Shown here: positions 7,729-15,655 of the stretch, one piece after another
How positions within the stretch are numbered: position 1 is the stretch's first letter
How the letters are laid out: each line of letters opens with the position of its first letter
DNA from: Bryobacterales bacterium
GTDB taxonomy: Bacteria; Acidobacteriota; Terriglobia; Bryobacterales; Bryobacteraceae
Direction: 5' to 3'
DNA: 64,000 nucleotides
Assembly: GCA_016716385.1 (NCBI GenBank)
Contig: JADJWL010000016.1
Span: 1 to 64,000 of the forward strand
Program-made: the position numbers and the translations under genes
Notes under the pieces: model-generated
What the model was told of the DNA's origin: nothing
The model's input: only the letters and a program-made list of their open reading frames with translations
Database searches by the model: none

Positions 7729-8118
7729 TCACGAAGAATGCTCCCAAGACCCCTTCCCGCCCAGTCCAAGGAAAGCGGTCAGCTCCTCGTCGATTGCCGC
7801 GACCTCGTGCCGCGCCAACTCCCCGAACACGCGCCGCACCCTTCGCTTGTCGACCGACCGCAGATGATCGATCAGCGCGAAGGAGGTTCTCGCGAGACCA
7901 CTCTTGCCGGGTGCGAGCTCAGGGTATAGCAGGCCTTGCCCGGGCGTCCCAGTCAGCGGCGCCACGCAGACGGGTGGGAACCGCTGGTCGCTGCTCACAT
8001 CGGGGTCGCTGATTACAACGCAGGGTCGCATGCCACGCTGTTCGTGCCCGCCCGTGGGCTCGAGATCAATGACAGCCACGGACCCCGCTCCGAGTCTTAC
8101 GTCGGGTCCTCGACCCAT
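7729..8118 (-). CDS. MazF/PemK-family mRNA interferase toxin
   Basis: 129 residues from ATG 8118. Signature segments of the PemK/MazF fold are visible: GHEQRGMRPCVVIS near the N-terminus, FPPVCVAPLTGTPG in the middle, and LARTSFALIDHLRSVDKRRV, which includes the conserved second-half strand. The family cleaves mRNA at specific short sites. It overlaps the 3' end of the upstream antitoxin gene by 22 bases, a normal arrangement for coupled synthesis. It is the most complete toxin-antitoxin pair of this region. Confidence 0.88.
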   Translation of the reverse strand: MGRGPDVRLGAGSVAVIDLEPTGGHEQRGMRPCVVISDPDVSSDQRFPPVCVAPLTGTPGQGLLYPELAPGKSGLARTSFALIDHLRSVDKRRVRRVFGELARHEVAAIDEELTAFLGLGGKGSWEHSS

Positions 8119-8405
8119 CCTGAGCCGGGCACCCACTGGACGGCCGTGCCGGCGCTGCTGTCCACGAGCGCCTCCGCATCTTCATCGGGCAGCCCCCGAA
8201 ACCATTCCTCGAAACCCTGTCCGGCCAACTCTTGGCTCTCGGGGTGGGCATTTTCCAGGGAACGCCGCAGTTCATCGCGGCGTCGGCGATCCAGTTCACG
8301 GCGCACAGCCTCCGCGATGAACCGGCTGCGATTCTTCTCTCGCCGGTCGATGCCCCGCACCAAGTCGTTGGGAAGGGTGACCGTGACACGTTCAAGGGTG
8401 GCCAT
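8097..8405 (-). CDS. Ribbon-helix-helix antitoxin partner of the MazF-type toxin
   Basis: 102 residues. The N-terminus LERVTVTLPNDLVRGIDRR followed by NRSRFIAEAVRRELDRRRR is a classic MetJ/Arc ribbon-helix-helix DNA-binding domain. The acidic C-terminal half (LPDEDAEALVDSSAG) is the likely toxin-binding tail. Antitoxins of this type repress their own operon as a toxin complex. It is transcribed first and overlaps the toxin gene. Confidence 0.85.
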   Translation of the reverse strand: MATLERVTVTLPNDLVRGIDRREKNRSRFIAEAVRRELDRRRRDELRRSLENAHPESQELAGQGFEEWFRGLPDEDAEALVDSSAGTAVQWVPGSGWVEDPT

Positions 8406-8484
8406 ATCCTACCGTCAGTATGACCCTACCCGAGGTGCTCGGATACCGCAATCCGGAAGAGAACGGCAAGACTGTGCCCCGCTC

Positions 8485-8556
8485 GCGCTCACGAAACTCC
8501 TCATGCTGCTCGCCCGCCACCCCAACCTGCTGAACGAGATCCGCTCCGGGCAATAG
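8485..8556 (+). pseudogene. Possible C-terminal scrap of an HTH antitoxin
   Basis: The end of the frame reads LTKLLMLLARHPNLLNEIRS before a TAG, which resembles the C-terminal helix of HigA/MqsA-type regulators. No helix-turn-helix is present in front of it. This is a weak call based on a short stretch. Confidence 0.25.
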
Positions 8557-8967
8557 CGCAGCACGGGCGACCCGGCGGTCGAATGGACATAGAACAGGAA
8601 GACCACGCCGGACCCCTAATAGCACCCTGCGCAGCGGGGTGATGCGGTAACGCGCATCCGGACCCCAACCCAACCGCTTCGGGACCCCGCAAACCATCGA
8701 TTCTCAAAGCCCCGCAACCCGGCGCAGCCCGCCCCAATCCCCCGCCATGCGATACTGGAAACGCAAGGCCGCATCTCCGCCGCCGGCCCCAGCGCAGCGC
8801 GAAAAAAAATTCCGCGCATCCAAACCCAATTCGCAAAAACCACCCCGGCTCAGTCACACGGATTCGAAATTCTCTAACCACCACAAAACACAAGCCTCCT
8901 CCACTCCGGCGCCCCCGGTCCGCTTCCACCTCCATGCCATCCTGCAAGTGAAAGGACACTCTACGCA
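8557..8967. other. Spacer before the terminase-like cassette
   Basis: About 411 bases. A proline-rich open frame crosses the second half but has no family resemblance and overlaps the next gene. The last 150 bases are richer in A than their surroundings and contain GAAAGGACAC, which serves as ribosome-binding site for the gene at 8968. Confidence 0.4.
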
Positions 8968-9507
8968 ATGGCAACCGAAAAACAAATCGCCGCCAATCGC
9001 AACAATGCGAAGCGTTCCACCGGACCCAAATCCGCCCGCGGCAAAGCCCGTTCCTCCCGCAACGGTCTCTTCACCGGCCTCTTGGCCCGCGACTTCATCG
9101 TCACCGCCATCGAAAACCCGGCCGATTTCGAGGCGCTCCTCGCCTCCCTGAACGCCGAATTCAAGCCCGAATCCGCCCACGAGCAGCTTCTCGTCTGCCA
9201 GCTCGCCCGCCAAGTCTGGATGGCCCGCCGCGCCGCCCGCGTCGAAGCCGCCGTCACCGCCCACGCCCTCGACGCCGCCGGCCGCGACCTCTGGGGCGAT
9301 CAGCCCCCGCCCACCGACCCCGGCCTCGCCGCCGCCCTCGACGCCCATTGCCTCGGCGTCGCCTGGGCCCGTGACGCCTCCCGCAGCATCGCCCGCGCCC
9401 AGCACCACCTCGCCATCCTCGACCGCAACATCGCCCGCACCCTGCGCCTCCTCAAGCGCCCCAAAGCCGCCACCGCCGTCCAGGAGCTCCGCCATGCAGG
9501 ACTGTAA
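8968..9507 (+). CDS. Uncharacterised protein preceding terminase genes (179 aa)
   Basis: The N-terminus (IAANRNNAKRSTGPKSARGK) is a basic segment typical of a widespread group of uncharacterised acidobacterial and proteobacterial proteins often found before terminase-like genes. The rest is predicted helical (ARQVWMARRAARVEAAVTAH). It could be a small-terminase-like DNA-binding subunit, but no motif proves it. The gene overlaps the next by 14 bases. Base composition is extremely C-rich on this strand, as through the rest of the cassette. Confidence 0.6.
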   Translation: MATEKQIAANRNNAKRSTGPKSARGKARSSRNGLFTGLLARDFIVTAIENPADFEALLASLNAEFKPESAHEQLLVCQLARQVWMARRAARVEAAVTAHALDAAGRDLWGDQPPPTDPGLAAALDAHCLGVAWARDASRSIARAQHHLAILDRNIARTLRLLKRPKAATAVQELRHAGL

Positions 9508-9871
9508 GATCTGCTGTCACCCCGAGCGCGCCGCCATCGAAGCCGCCATCCGCGCCGGCGCCCCCTGGCAGGACGTCGCCGCCCGCTGGAATCTCTGCCC
9601 TGTCGGCTTAGCCTGGCACGCCTTTGCGCACCTCCGCGGCTATGACCCGGCCAAACCAAGCGCCCCGCTTCCGCCCCTCGTCGAGCCCGAGACCCCGGCC
9701 GCGCCCAAACCCGACCCGCGCGAAGACATCTACTGGCGCGACGTCCAGCAAGCCATGGCCAACGCCCTCGACCCGTTTCCCGAAGCCCTCCGGGCCATTC
9801 GCGAAGCCCTCTACGCTCTCGACCCCATCCTCCTCGAACCGCCCCGGCAACCCGGTGCCGCTCCCGTCTGA
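9494..9871 (+). CDS. Uncharacterised small protein with N-terminal Cys motif (125 aa)
   Basis: Starts at ATG 9494 inside the end of the previous gene. The first residues, MQDCKICCHPERAAIEAAIR, form a CxxCCH-type site that could bind zinc, followed by a short helix-turn-helix-like segment (APWQDVAARWNLCPVGLAWH). Together these resemble small DNA-binding proteins that precede phage terminase large subunits. The remaining half is Pro-rich and then helical. The position, 22 bases before the ATPase gene, supports a role with it. Confidence 0.55.
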   Translation: MQDCKICCHPERAAIEAAIRAGAPWQDVAARWNLCPVGLAWHAFAHLRGYDPAKPSAPLPPLVEPETPAAPKPDPREDIYWRDVQQAMANALDPFPEALRAIREALYALDPILLEPPRQPGAAPV

Positions 9872-9892
9872 TTCCTGCCAGCCCGAGACCTC

Positions 9893-10645
9893 ATGCCTGG
9901 CCCCTTCGTCAACCAGTGGCTCGACGCCTGCGGCTTCGCCCGCGGTGCGCTCGGCTTCACACCCGACCCCGTCCAGGCCGCTATCCTCCGCTCCACCTCG
10001 CGCCGCATTCTCCTGAATTGCTGCCGCCAGTGGGGCAAGTCCACCGTCACCGCCGCCCTCATTGCCCACCGCCTCGTCCACGGCGGCCCCAGCACCCTCA
10101 TCCTCGCCGTCGCGCCTGCCCTCCGCCAGTCCGGCGAACTTCTCCGCAAGGTCGCCCGCTTCCTCGCTCTCTGCGGCCTCCCCACGCGCGGCGATGGCGA
10201 CAACGCCCTCTCTCTGCTCCTGCCCAACGGCGCCCGCGTCGTCGGCCTCCCTGGCGGCGACGCCACCATCCGCGGTTTCTCCGCCGTCAGCCTCCTCGTC
10301 CTCGACGAAGCCGCCCGCGTCAGCGACGAAACCTACTTCGCCCTCCGTCCCACCCTTGCCACCAACCCCAACGCCGCCCTCTAAGCGCTCTCCACCCCCA
10401 ACGGCCAGCAGGGCTTCTTCCACGACGCCTGGACCCGCGGCGGCGAATCCTGGACCCGCTTCCAGGTCCCCGCCACCGAGTGCCCCCGCCTCAGCCCCGA
10501 GTTCCTCGAAGAAGAACGCCTCCACCTCACCGACATCTGGTTCCGCCAGGAGTACATGTGCGAGTTCCTCCAGTCCGAAGACTGCGTCTTCCCGCCGGAA
10601 CTGATCGACGCGGCCTTTACGCCCGACGAGGAACCGCTCCCATGA
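9893..10645 (+). pseudogene. Terminase large-subunit-like ATPase with an in-frame stop
   Basis: The frame encodes a terminase-type ATPase: LLNCCRQWGKST (Walker A region, near residues 40-51), GFSAVSLLVLDEAARVS (Walker B), then LSTPNGQQGFFHDAW (the coupling motif usually reading STP.G..G.F). A TAA at 10382-10384 interrupts the frame directly before ALSTPNG, where homologs carry a hydrophobic residue or Trp. After it the frame continues to 10645 with good family sequence (TDIWFRQEYMCEFLQ). Either the protein is split after 163 residues, the stop is read through, or the gene is dying. Its end overlaps the nuclease gene as ATGA. Confidence 0.75.
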
Positions 10646-11280
10646 CGCCCCTCCCCTCCGCCGCACCCTTCGTCGCCGGCCTCGACCTCGGCCAGTCCCG
10701 CGACTTCTCCGCCCTCGCCCTCCTCGAACGCACCCTCCACACCGGTCCCCGCGACCCCGTCACCTGGACCCTGCCCGCGGCCGAGTTCTACGTCCTCCGC
10801 CGCCTCCACCGCTTCCCTCTCGGCACCCCCTATCCTCAGGTGGTCGACGCCCTCGCCCATCTCTTCGCCGCCCCGCCGCTCGCCCGCCGCGCCACGCTCG
10901 TCGTCGACGCCACCGGCATCGGCGCACCCGTCGTCGACTACCTCCGCCGCACCCGCCTCCCCGTCACCCTCCAGCCCGTCTGCATCACCGCCGGCCAAGC
11001 CGCTTCCCTCGGCCCGGGACGCCTCTCGGTCCCCCGCAAAGACCTCATCGCCGCCCTCCATCTCCTCCTCGAGCAGGGCCGCCTCCTCGTGCCCGAATCC
11101 CTCTCCCTCGGCCGCACCCTCGCCCGCGAGTTGAAAAACTTCTCCCGCCGCGCCGGCCTCCATGACGACCTCGTTCTCGCCCTCTCCCTCGCCGCCTGGT
11201 CCTCCCTCCGCCGCTGGCCCTTCCGCGCCGCACGGTATAATCAATCGATATCCGATCCCAGGAGGAACACCCGAAGTTGA
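10642..11280 (+). CDS. Terminase large-subunit-like nuclease domain (separate gene)
   Basis: 212 residues from ATG 10642. The RNase H-like nuclease pattern is visible: FVAGLDLGQSRDFSAL (first Asp), ATLVVDATGIGAPVVDYL (second acidic strand) and GLHDDLVLALSLAAW (final Asp pair). In phage TerL this domain follows the ATPase in one chain; here it is a separate coupled gene. There is no portal, protease or capsid gene nearby. The TGA at 11278-11280 overlaps the TTG start of carA. Confidence 0.75.
   Translation: MTPLPSAAPFVAGLDLGQSRDFSALALLERTLHTGPRDPVTWTLPAAEFYVLRRLHRFPLGTPYPQVVDALAHLFAAPPLARRATLVVDATGIGAPVVDYLRRTRLPVTLQPVCITAGQAASLGPGRLSVPRKDLIAALHLLLEQGRLLVPESLSLGRTLARELKNFSRRAGLHDDLVLALSLAAWSSLRRWPFRAARYNQSISDPRRNTRS
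11236..11241 (+). promoter_or_regulatory. Candidate carAB promoter -10 box
   Basis: A perfect TATAAT occurs in the last codons of the terminase nuclease gene, 36 bases before the carA start. The -35 region is not clear. It suggests carA has its own promoter independent of the cassette. Confidence 0.45.
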
Positions 11281-12404
11281 ATCCAGCAATCCTGGCTCTG
11301 GAAGACGGGTCTGTCTTTGAGGGCAGGAGCTTTGGCGCGCCCACCGAACGGGCTGGCGAAGTCGTCTTCAATACCGCCATCACCGGCTACCAGGAGATCT
11401 TCACCGATCCTTCCTACGCCGGCCAGATCGTCGTCCTCACCAACCCCCAAATCGGCAACTACGGCGCCAACCCGTCCGACAGCGAATCCGCCCACCCCTT
11501 CATCGAAGGCCTCGCCGTCCGCGACTTCTCGCCCGAAGCCTCCAACTGGCGCGCCACCGAACGCGCCGAAGAGTTCCTCGCCCGCCATGGCATCCCCATC
11601 GTCTCCGGCATCGACACGCGCGCCCTCGTGCGCCATCTCCGCTCCCGCGGCGTGATGCGCGGCGTTTTGTCGGCCGTGGAATCGGAAGCCCGGGTGCTCA
11701 TCGAGCGCGCCCGCGCCATCCCGCCGATGGCCGGCCTCGATCTCGCCACCCGCGTCTCCACCCCGGAGTCCTACCCCTGGAACGAGCCCGTCACGCCCTG
11801 CTCACCCTCGGACCTCACCGGCCCACCCGCCGAAACACGCTTCCACGTCGTCGCGTATGACTACGGCATCAAGCGCAACATCCTCCGCCGCCTCGTCCAT
11901 TCCGGCTGCCGCGTCACCGTCGTCCCGTCGCTCACCCCCGCCGAGGATGTCCTCGCGCTCAAGCCCGACGGCGTCTTTCTCTCGAACGGCCCCGGCGACC
12001 CCGAACCGCTCGAAGCCCAGGCCGCCCACATCCGCCGCCTCATCGGCAAGACCCCGCTATTCGGCATCTGCCTCGGCAATCAGGTGCTCGGCCTCGCCCT
12101 CGGCGCCAGAACGTACAAGCTCAAATTCGGACACCGCGGCGCCAACCACCCGGTGAAAAACCTCCTCACCGGACGCGTCGAAATCACCTCGCAGAACCAC
12201 GGCTTCGTCGTCGACCCGGATTCGCTCCCCGCCGCCGATACCGAAATCACCCACATCAACCTCAATGACCAGACACTCGAAGGGTTCCGCCTGCGCAACC
12301 ATCCGGTCTTCTCCGTGCAATACCATCCGGAAGCCGCGCCCGGTCCCCACGATTCCCTCTACCTCTTCCAGGACTTCGTCCAATTGATGGAGCAGGCCCA
12401 GTAA
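11277..12404 (+). CDS. carA: Carbamoyl-phosphate synthase small (glutaminase) subunit
   Basis: 375 residues. The TTG at 11277 is chosen because AGGAGGA lies 10 bases upstream and the family N-terminus (ALEDGSVFEGRSFG) begins there. The C-terminal class I amidotransferase domain shows NGPGDPEPL, the nucleophile elbow GICLGNQVLG with its Cys, and the His-Glu pair in YHPEAAPGP. It hydrolyses glutamine and channels ammonia to CarB for arginine and pyrimidine synthesis. carB follows after 2 bases. Confidence 0.97.
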   Translation: MNPAILALEDGSVFEGRSFGAPTERAGEVVFNTAITGYQEIFTDPSYAGQIVVLTNPQIGNYGANPSDSESAHPFIEGLAVRDFSPEASNWRATERAEEFLARHGIPIVSGIDTRALVRHLRSRGVMRGVLSAVESEARVLIERARAIPPMAGLDLATRVSTPESYPWNEPVTPCSPSDLTGPPAETRFHVVAYDYGIKRNILRRLVHSGCRVTVVPSLTPAEDVLALKPDGVFLSNGPGDPEPLEAQAAHIRRLIGKTPLFGICLGNQVLGLALGARTYKLKFGHRGANHPVKNLLTGRVEITSQNHGFVVDPDSLPAADTEITHINLNDQTLEGFRLRNHPVFSVQYHPEAAPGPHDSLYLFQDFVQLMEQAQ

Positions 12405-12406
12405 GC

Positions 12407-15400
12407 ATGCCGAAACGCACCGACATCCACCGCATCCTCATCATCGGCTCCGGCCCCATCATCATCGGCCAGGCCTGTGAGTTCGACTATTCCGGCACCC
12501 AGGCCTGCAAGGCCCTGCGCGCCGAGGGCTACGAAGTCATCCTCGTCAACTCCAACCCCGCCACCATCATGACGGACCCCGAGTTGGCGGATCGCACCTA
12601 CGTCGAGCCCCTCAGCCGCGACTACCTCGAAGAGGTCATCAAGCGCGAGCGACCCGACGCCCTGCTCTCCACCGTCGGCGGCCAGACCGGGTTGAACCTC
12701 TCGGTGGAACTCGCCGAAGCCGGCATTCTCGACAAGTACGGCGTGGAATTGATCGGCGCCAACATCCGCGCCATCAAGAAGGCCGAAGACCGCCTCCTCT
12801 TCAAGGACGCCATGCGCGGCATCGGCCTCGAAACCCCGCAGTCCCAGCTCGTCAACAACCTCGATGACGCCCTCGACTTCGTCTCGCGCGTCGGCTACCC
12901 CGCCATCCTGCGGCCCAGCTTCACCCTCGGCGGCTCCGGCGGCGGCATCGCCTACAACCACGAAGACCTGGTCGAAATCCTGGAACGCGGCATCACCCTC
13001 TCCCCCGTCCATGAAGTCCTCATTGAGGAAAGCGTGCTCGGCTGGAAAGAGTTCGAGCTCGAAGTGATGCGCGACCTCGCCGACAACGTCATCATCATTT
13101 GCTCCATCGAGAACTTCGACGCGATGGGCGTGCACACCGGCGATTCCATCACCGTCGCCCCCGCGCAGACGCTCACCGACCGCGAATACCAGATGATGCG
13201 CGACGGCGCACTGGCCTGCCTGCGCGAGATCGGCGTCGATACTGGCGGCTCGAACGTCCAGTTCGCCATCGATCCGAAGACCGGGCGCATGGTCGTCATC
13301 GAAATGAACCCGCGCGTCTCGCGCAGTTCCGCGCTCGCCTCCAAAGCCACCGGGTTCCCGATCGCGAAGATCGCCGCCAAGCTCGCCGTGGGCTACCGGC
13401 TCGACGAAATCCCCAACGACATCACCAAAAAGACGCCCGCCTGTTTCGAGCCCAGCATCGACTACGCCGTCGTCAAGATCCCCAAGTGGCAGTTCGAAAA
13501 GTTCCCCGGCTCGGACCCCACGCTCGGCACGCAGATGAAATCCGTCGGCGAGGTGATGGCCATCGGCCGCACCTTCAAACACGCCATGTGGAAGGCCATC
13601 CGCAGCCTCGAAACCGGCAAGAGCGCCGGCGCCGAAACCTACGATCCGGACCTCATCCCCAACAAGCTCATCACGCCGACGCCGGACCGGCTGAACTACA
13701 TCCGCTTCGCCTTCCAGCAGGGACACACCGTCGAATCGGTTCACGAAATGACGTGGATCGATCCCTGGTTCCTGCGGCAGATGAAGGAAGTGATCGATTT
13801 CGAGGCCGCGCTGTCGGAAGAGACGCTCGAAGCGGCCTCGGCGGACACCTTGCGCAAAGCCAAGCGCTTCGGGCTCTCCGATAGCAAGCTCGCCAGGATC
13901 TGGAGCACCAACGAACTGCTCGTCCGCCAGCGCCGCAAGGAACTCGGTGTCGAGCCCGTGTTCAGCCGCGTCGATACGTGCGCCGCCGAGTTCGAAAGCC
14001 ATACTCCCTACCTCTATTCGAATTACGAGGCGCAATCAGAAGCGGACCCGTCGGAGCGGCCGAAGGTCGTGATTCTCGGCAGCGGCCCCAACCGCATCGG
14101 CCAGGGACTCGAGTTCGATTACTGCTGCTGCCATGCCTCCTTCGCGCTGCAGGAGTTCGGCTTTGAGTCGATCATGGTCAACTGCAATCCCGAGACCGTT
14201 TCGACCGACTACGACACCAGCGACCGCCTCTACTTCGAGCCGCTCACGCTCGAAAACGTTCTCAATATCTGCGACGTGGAGAAGCCGGACGGCGTGATCG
14301 TCCAGTTCGGCGGCCAGACGCCCCTCACGCTCGCTCTGCCCCTGAAGCGGCAGAACGTGCCGATCATCGGGACGGACCCGGATTCCATCGATCTCGCCGA
14401 GGATCGCAAGCGCTTCGGCGCGCTCCTCGACGATCTCGGCATCCCGGCCCCGCCCAACGGCTCGGCCACCGGCGTCGAGGAAGCGTGCGACGTCGCGCGC
14501 CGCATCGGCTTCCCCGTGCTCGTGCGCCCCAGTTACGTCCTCGGCGGCCGCGCCATGGTCATCGCCTATGACGAAGAGACCGTCCGCCGCTACATGCGCG
14601 AGGCCGTCACCTTCTCCCAGGAGCGCCCCGTCCTGATCGACCGCTTCCTCGAAGACGCCACCGAGATCGATGTCGACGCTCTTTCCGACGGTGAGAATGT
14701 CCTGATCGCCGGCGTCATGGAGCACATCGAGGAAGCGGGCGTCCACTCGGGCGATTCATCGTGCGTCCTCCCGGCGAAGAACATCGCTCCCGATGTGATG
14801 CGGACCATCGAAGAGTACACCGTGCGTCTCGCCCTGTCTCTCCAGGTCATCGGACTGATGAATGTGCAGTACGCTGTCAAGGAGGGCAAGGTGTTCGTGC
14901 TCGAAGTGAACCCGCGCGCCTCGCGCACCGTGCCGTACGTCAGCAAAGCCACGGGTGTCCCTCTGGCGAAGGTAGCGGTCGGTCTCATGCTCGGCAAGCT
15001 CACAGGCAAGACCCTGCACGACTTCAAACATCTCACCGGCGGCCGGATCTCCGGAGTCCTCCCGGTGCCCATGACGTTCGTCAAGAGCCCGGTCTTCCCC
15101 TTCAACAAGTTCCCCGGCGTCGACCCCGCGCTCGGACCGGAGATGCGCTCCACCGGTGAGGTCATGGGCGTCGGCGAAACGTTCGGGCAGGCGTTCGCCA
15201 AAGCGCAGTTGAGCGCCGGCACTCCCCTGCCCGATTCCGGAACGGTTTTCCTCAGCGTCAACGACCGGCACAAGAGCGAAGCCATTCAGGTGGCGCGGCG
15301 CTTCGCCGAGCTCGGCTTCGACCTGGTGGCCACACGCGGCACCGCCACGGCCCTTCAGGCCGCCGGCCTGACGTGCAAGAAGGTGTTCAAGTTCAACGAA

Positions 15401-15655
15401 GGCCGTCCCAACGCGGTCGACCTGCTCAAGGCGGGCTCCGTGCAACTCATCATCTACACCGCCACGGGCGCGCATTCGTTCAGTGACGAACGGGCCATCC
15501 GCCGCACCGCGCTGGGCTACCGCATACCGTGCATCACGACGATGAGCGGCGCCAAAGCAGCCGTCGAAGCCGTGGCATCGAGCCGCGCTTCCCCCGTCCG
15601 GGTCTGGAGTCTTCAGGAAATCCACGCCGGCGCGGAATCACCGATGCGTGCATGA
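12407..15655 (+). CDS. carB: Carbamoyl-phosphate synthase large subunit
   Basis: 1082 residues, the expected full length. Two homologous ATP-grasp halves are visible; each begins with a glycine-rich strand (LIIGSGPIIIGQACEFDYSG and VVILGSGPNRIGQGLEFDYC) and carries the conserved EMNPRVSRSSALASKATG or EVNPRASRTVPYVSKATG block. The last 130 residues form the MGS-like allosteric domain (DLVATRGTATALQAAG). It joins bicarbonate, ammonia and two ATP into carbamoyl phosphate. The stop overlaps the next gene as ATGA. Confidence 0.98.
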   Translation: MPKRTDIHRILIIGSGPIIIGQACEFDYSGTQACKALRAEGYEVILVNSNPATIMTDPELADRTYVEPLSRDYLEEVIKRERPDALLSTVGGQTGLNLSVELAEAGILDKYGVELIGANIRAIKKAEDRLLFKDAMRGIGLETPQSQLVNNLDDALDFVSRVGYPAILRPSFTLGGSGGGIAYNHEDLVEILERGITLSPVHEVLIEESVLGWKEFELEVMRDLADNVIIICSIENFDAMGVHTGDSITVAPAQTLTDREYQMMRDGALACLREIGVDTGGSNVQFAIDPKTGRMVVIEMNPRVSRSSALASKATGFPIAKIAAKLAVGYRLDEIPNDITKKTPACFEPSIDYAVVKIPKWQFEKFPGSDPTLGTQMKSVGEVMAIGRTFKHAMWKAIRSLETGKSAGAETYDPDLIPNKLITPTPDRLNYIRFAFQQGHTVESVHEMTWIDPWFLRQMKEVIDFEAALSEETLEAASADTLRKAKRFGLSDSKLARIWSTNELLVRQRRKELGVEPVFSRVDTCAAEFESHTPYLYSNYEAQSEADPSERPKVVILGSGPNRIGQGLEFDYCCCHASFALQEFGFESIMVNCNPETVSTDYDTSDRLYFEPLTLENVLNICDVEKPDGVIVQFGGQTPLTLALPLKRQNVPIIGTDPDSIDLAEDRKRFGALLDDLGIPAPPNGSATGVEEACDVARRIGFPVLVRPSYVLGGRAMVIAYDEETVRRYMREAVTFSQERPVLIDRFLEDATEIDVDALSDGENVLIAGVMEHIEEAGVHSGDSSCVLPAKNIAPDVMRTIEEYTVRLALSLQVIGLMNVQYAVKEGKVFVLEVNPRASRTVPYVSKATGVPLAKVAVGLMLGKLTGKTLHDFKHLTGGRISGVLPVPMTFVKSPVFPFNKFPGVDPALGPEMRSTGEVMGVGETFGQAFAKAQLSAGTPLPDSGTVFLSVNDRHKSEAIQVARRFAELGFDLVATRGTATALQAAGLTCKKVFKFNEGRPNAVDLLKAGSVQLIIYTATGAHSFSDERAIRRTALGYRIPCITTMSGAKAAVEAVASSRASPVRVWSLQEIHAGAESPMRA

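Noticed and set aside
8747..9151. Proline/serine-rich plus-strand frame before the terminase cassette
   Set aside because: Overlaps the better gene at 8968 in another frame and has low-complexity composition typical of C-rich DNA.
8968..11280. Calling the terminase genes a prophage
   Set aside because: No integrase, portal, capsid, tail, lysis or attachment-site evidence accompanies them in the window.
12359..14035. Long minus-strand open frame opposite carB
   Set aside because: It lies wholly within the well-conserved carB gene; long antisense frames are expected where codons end in G/C. Its translation has no family resemblance.
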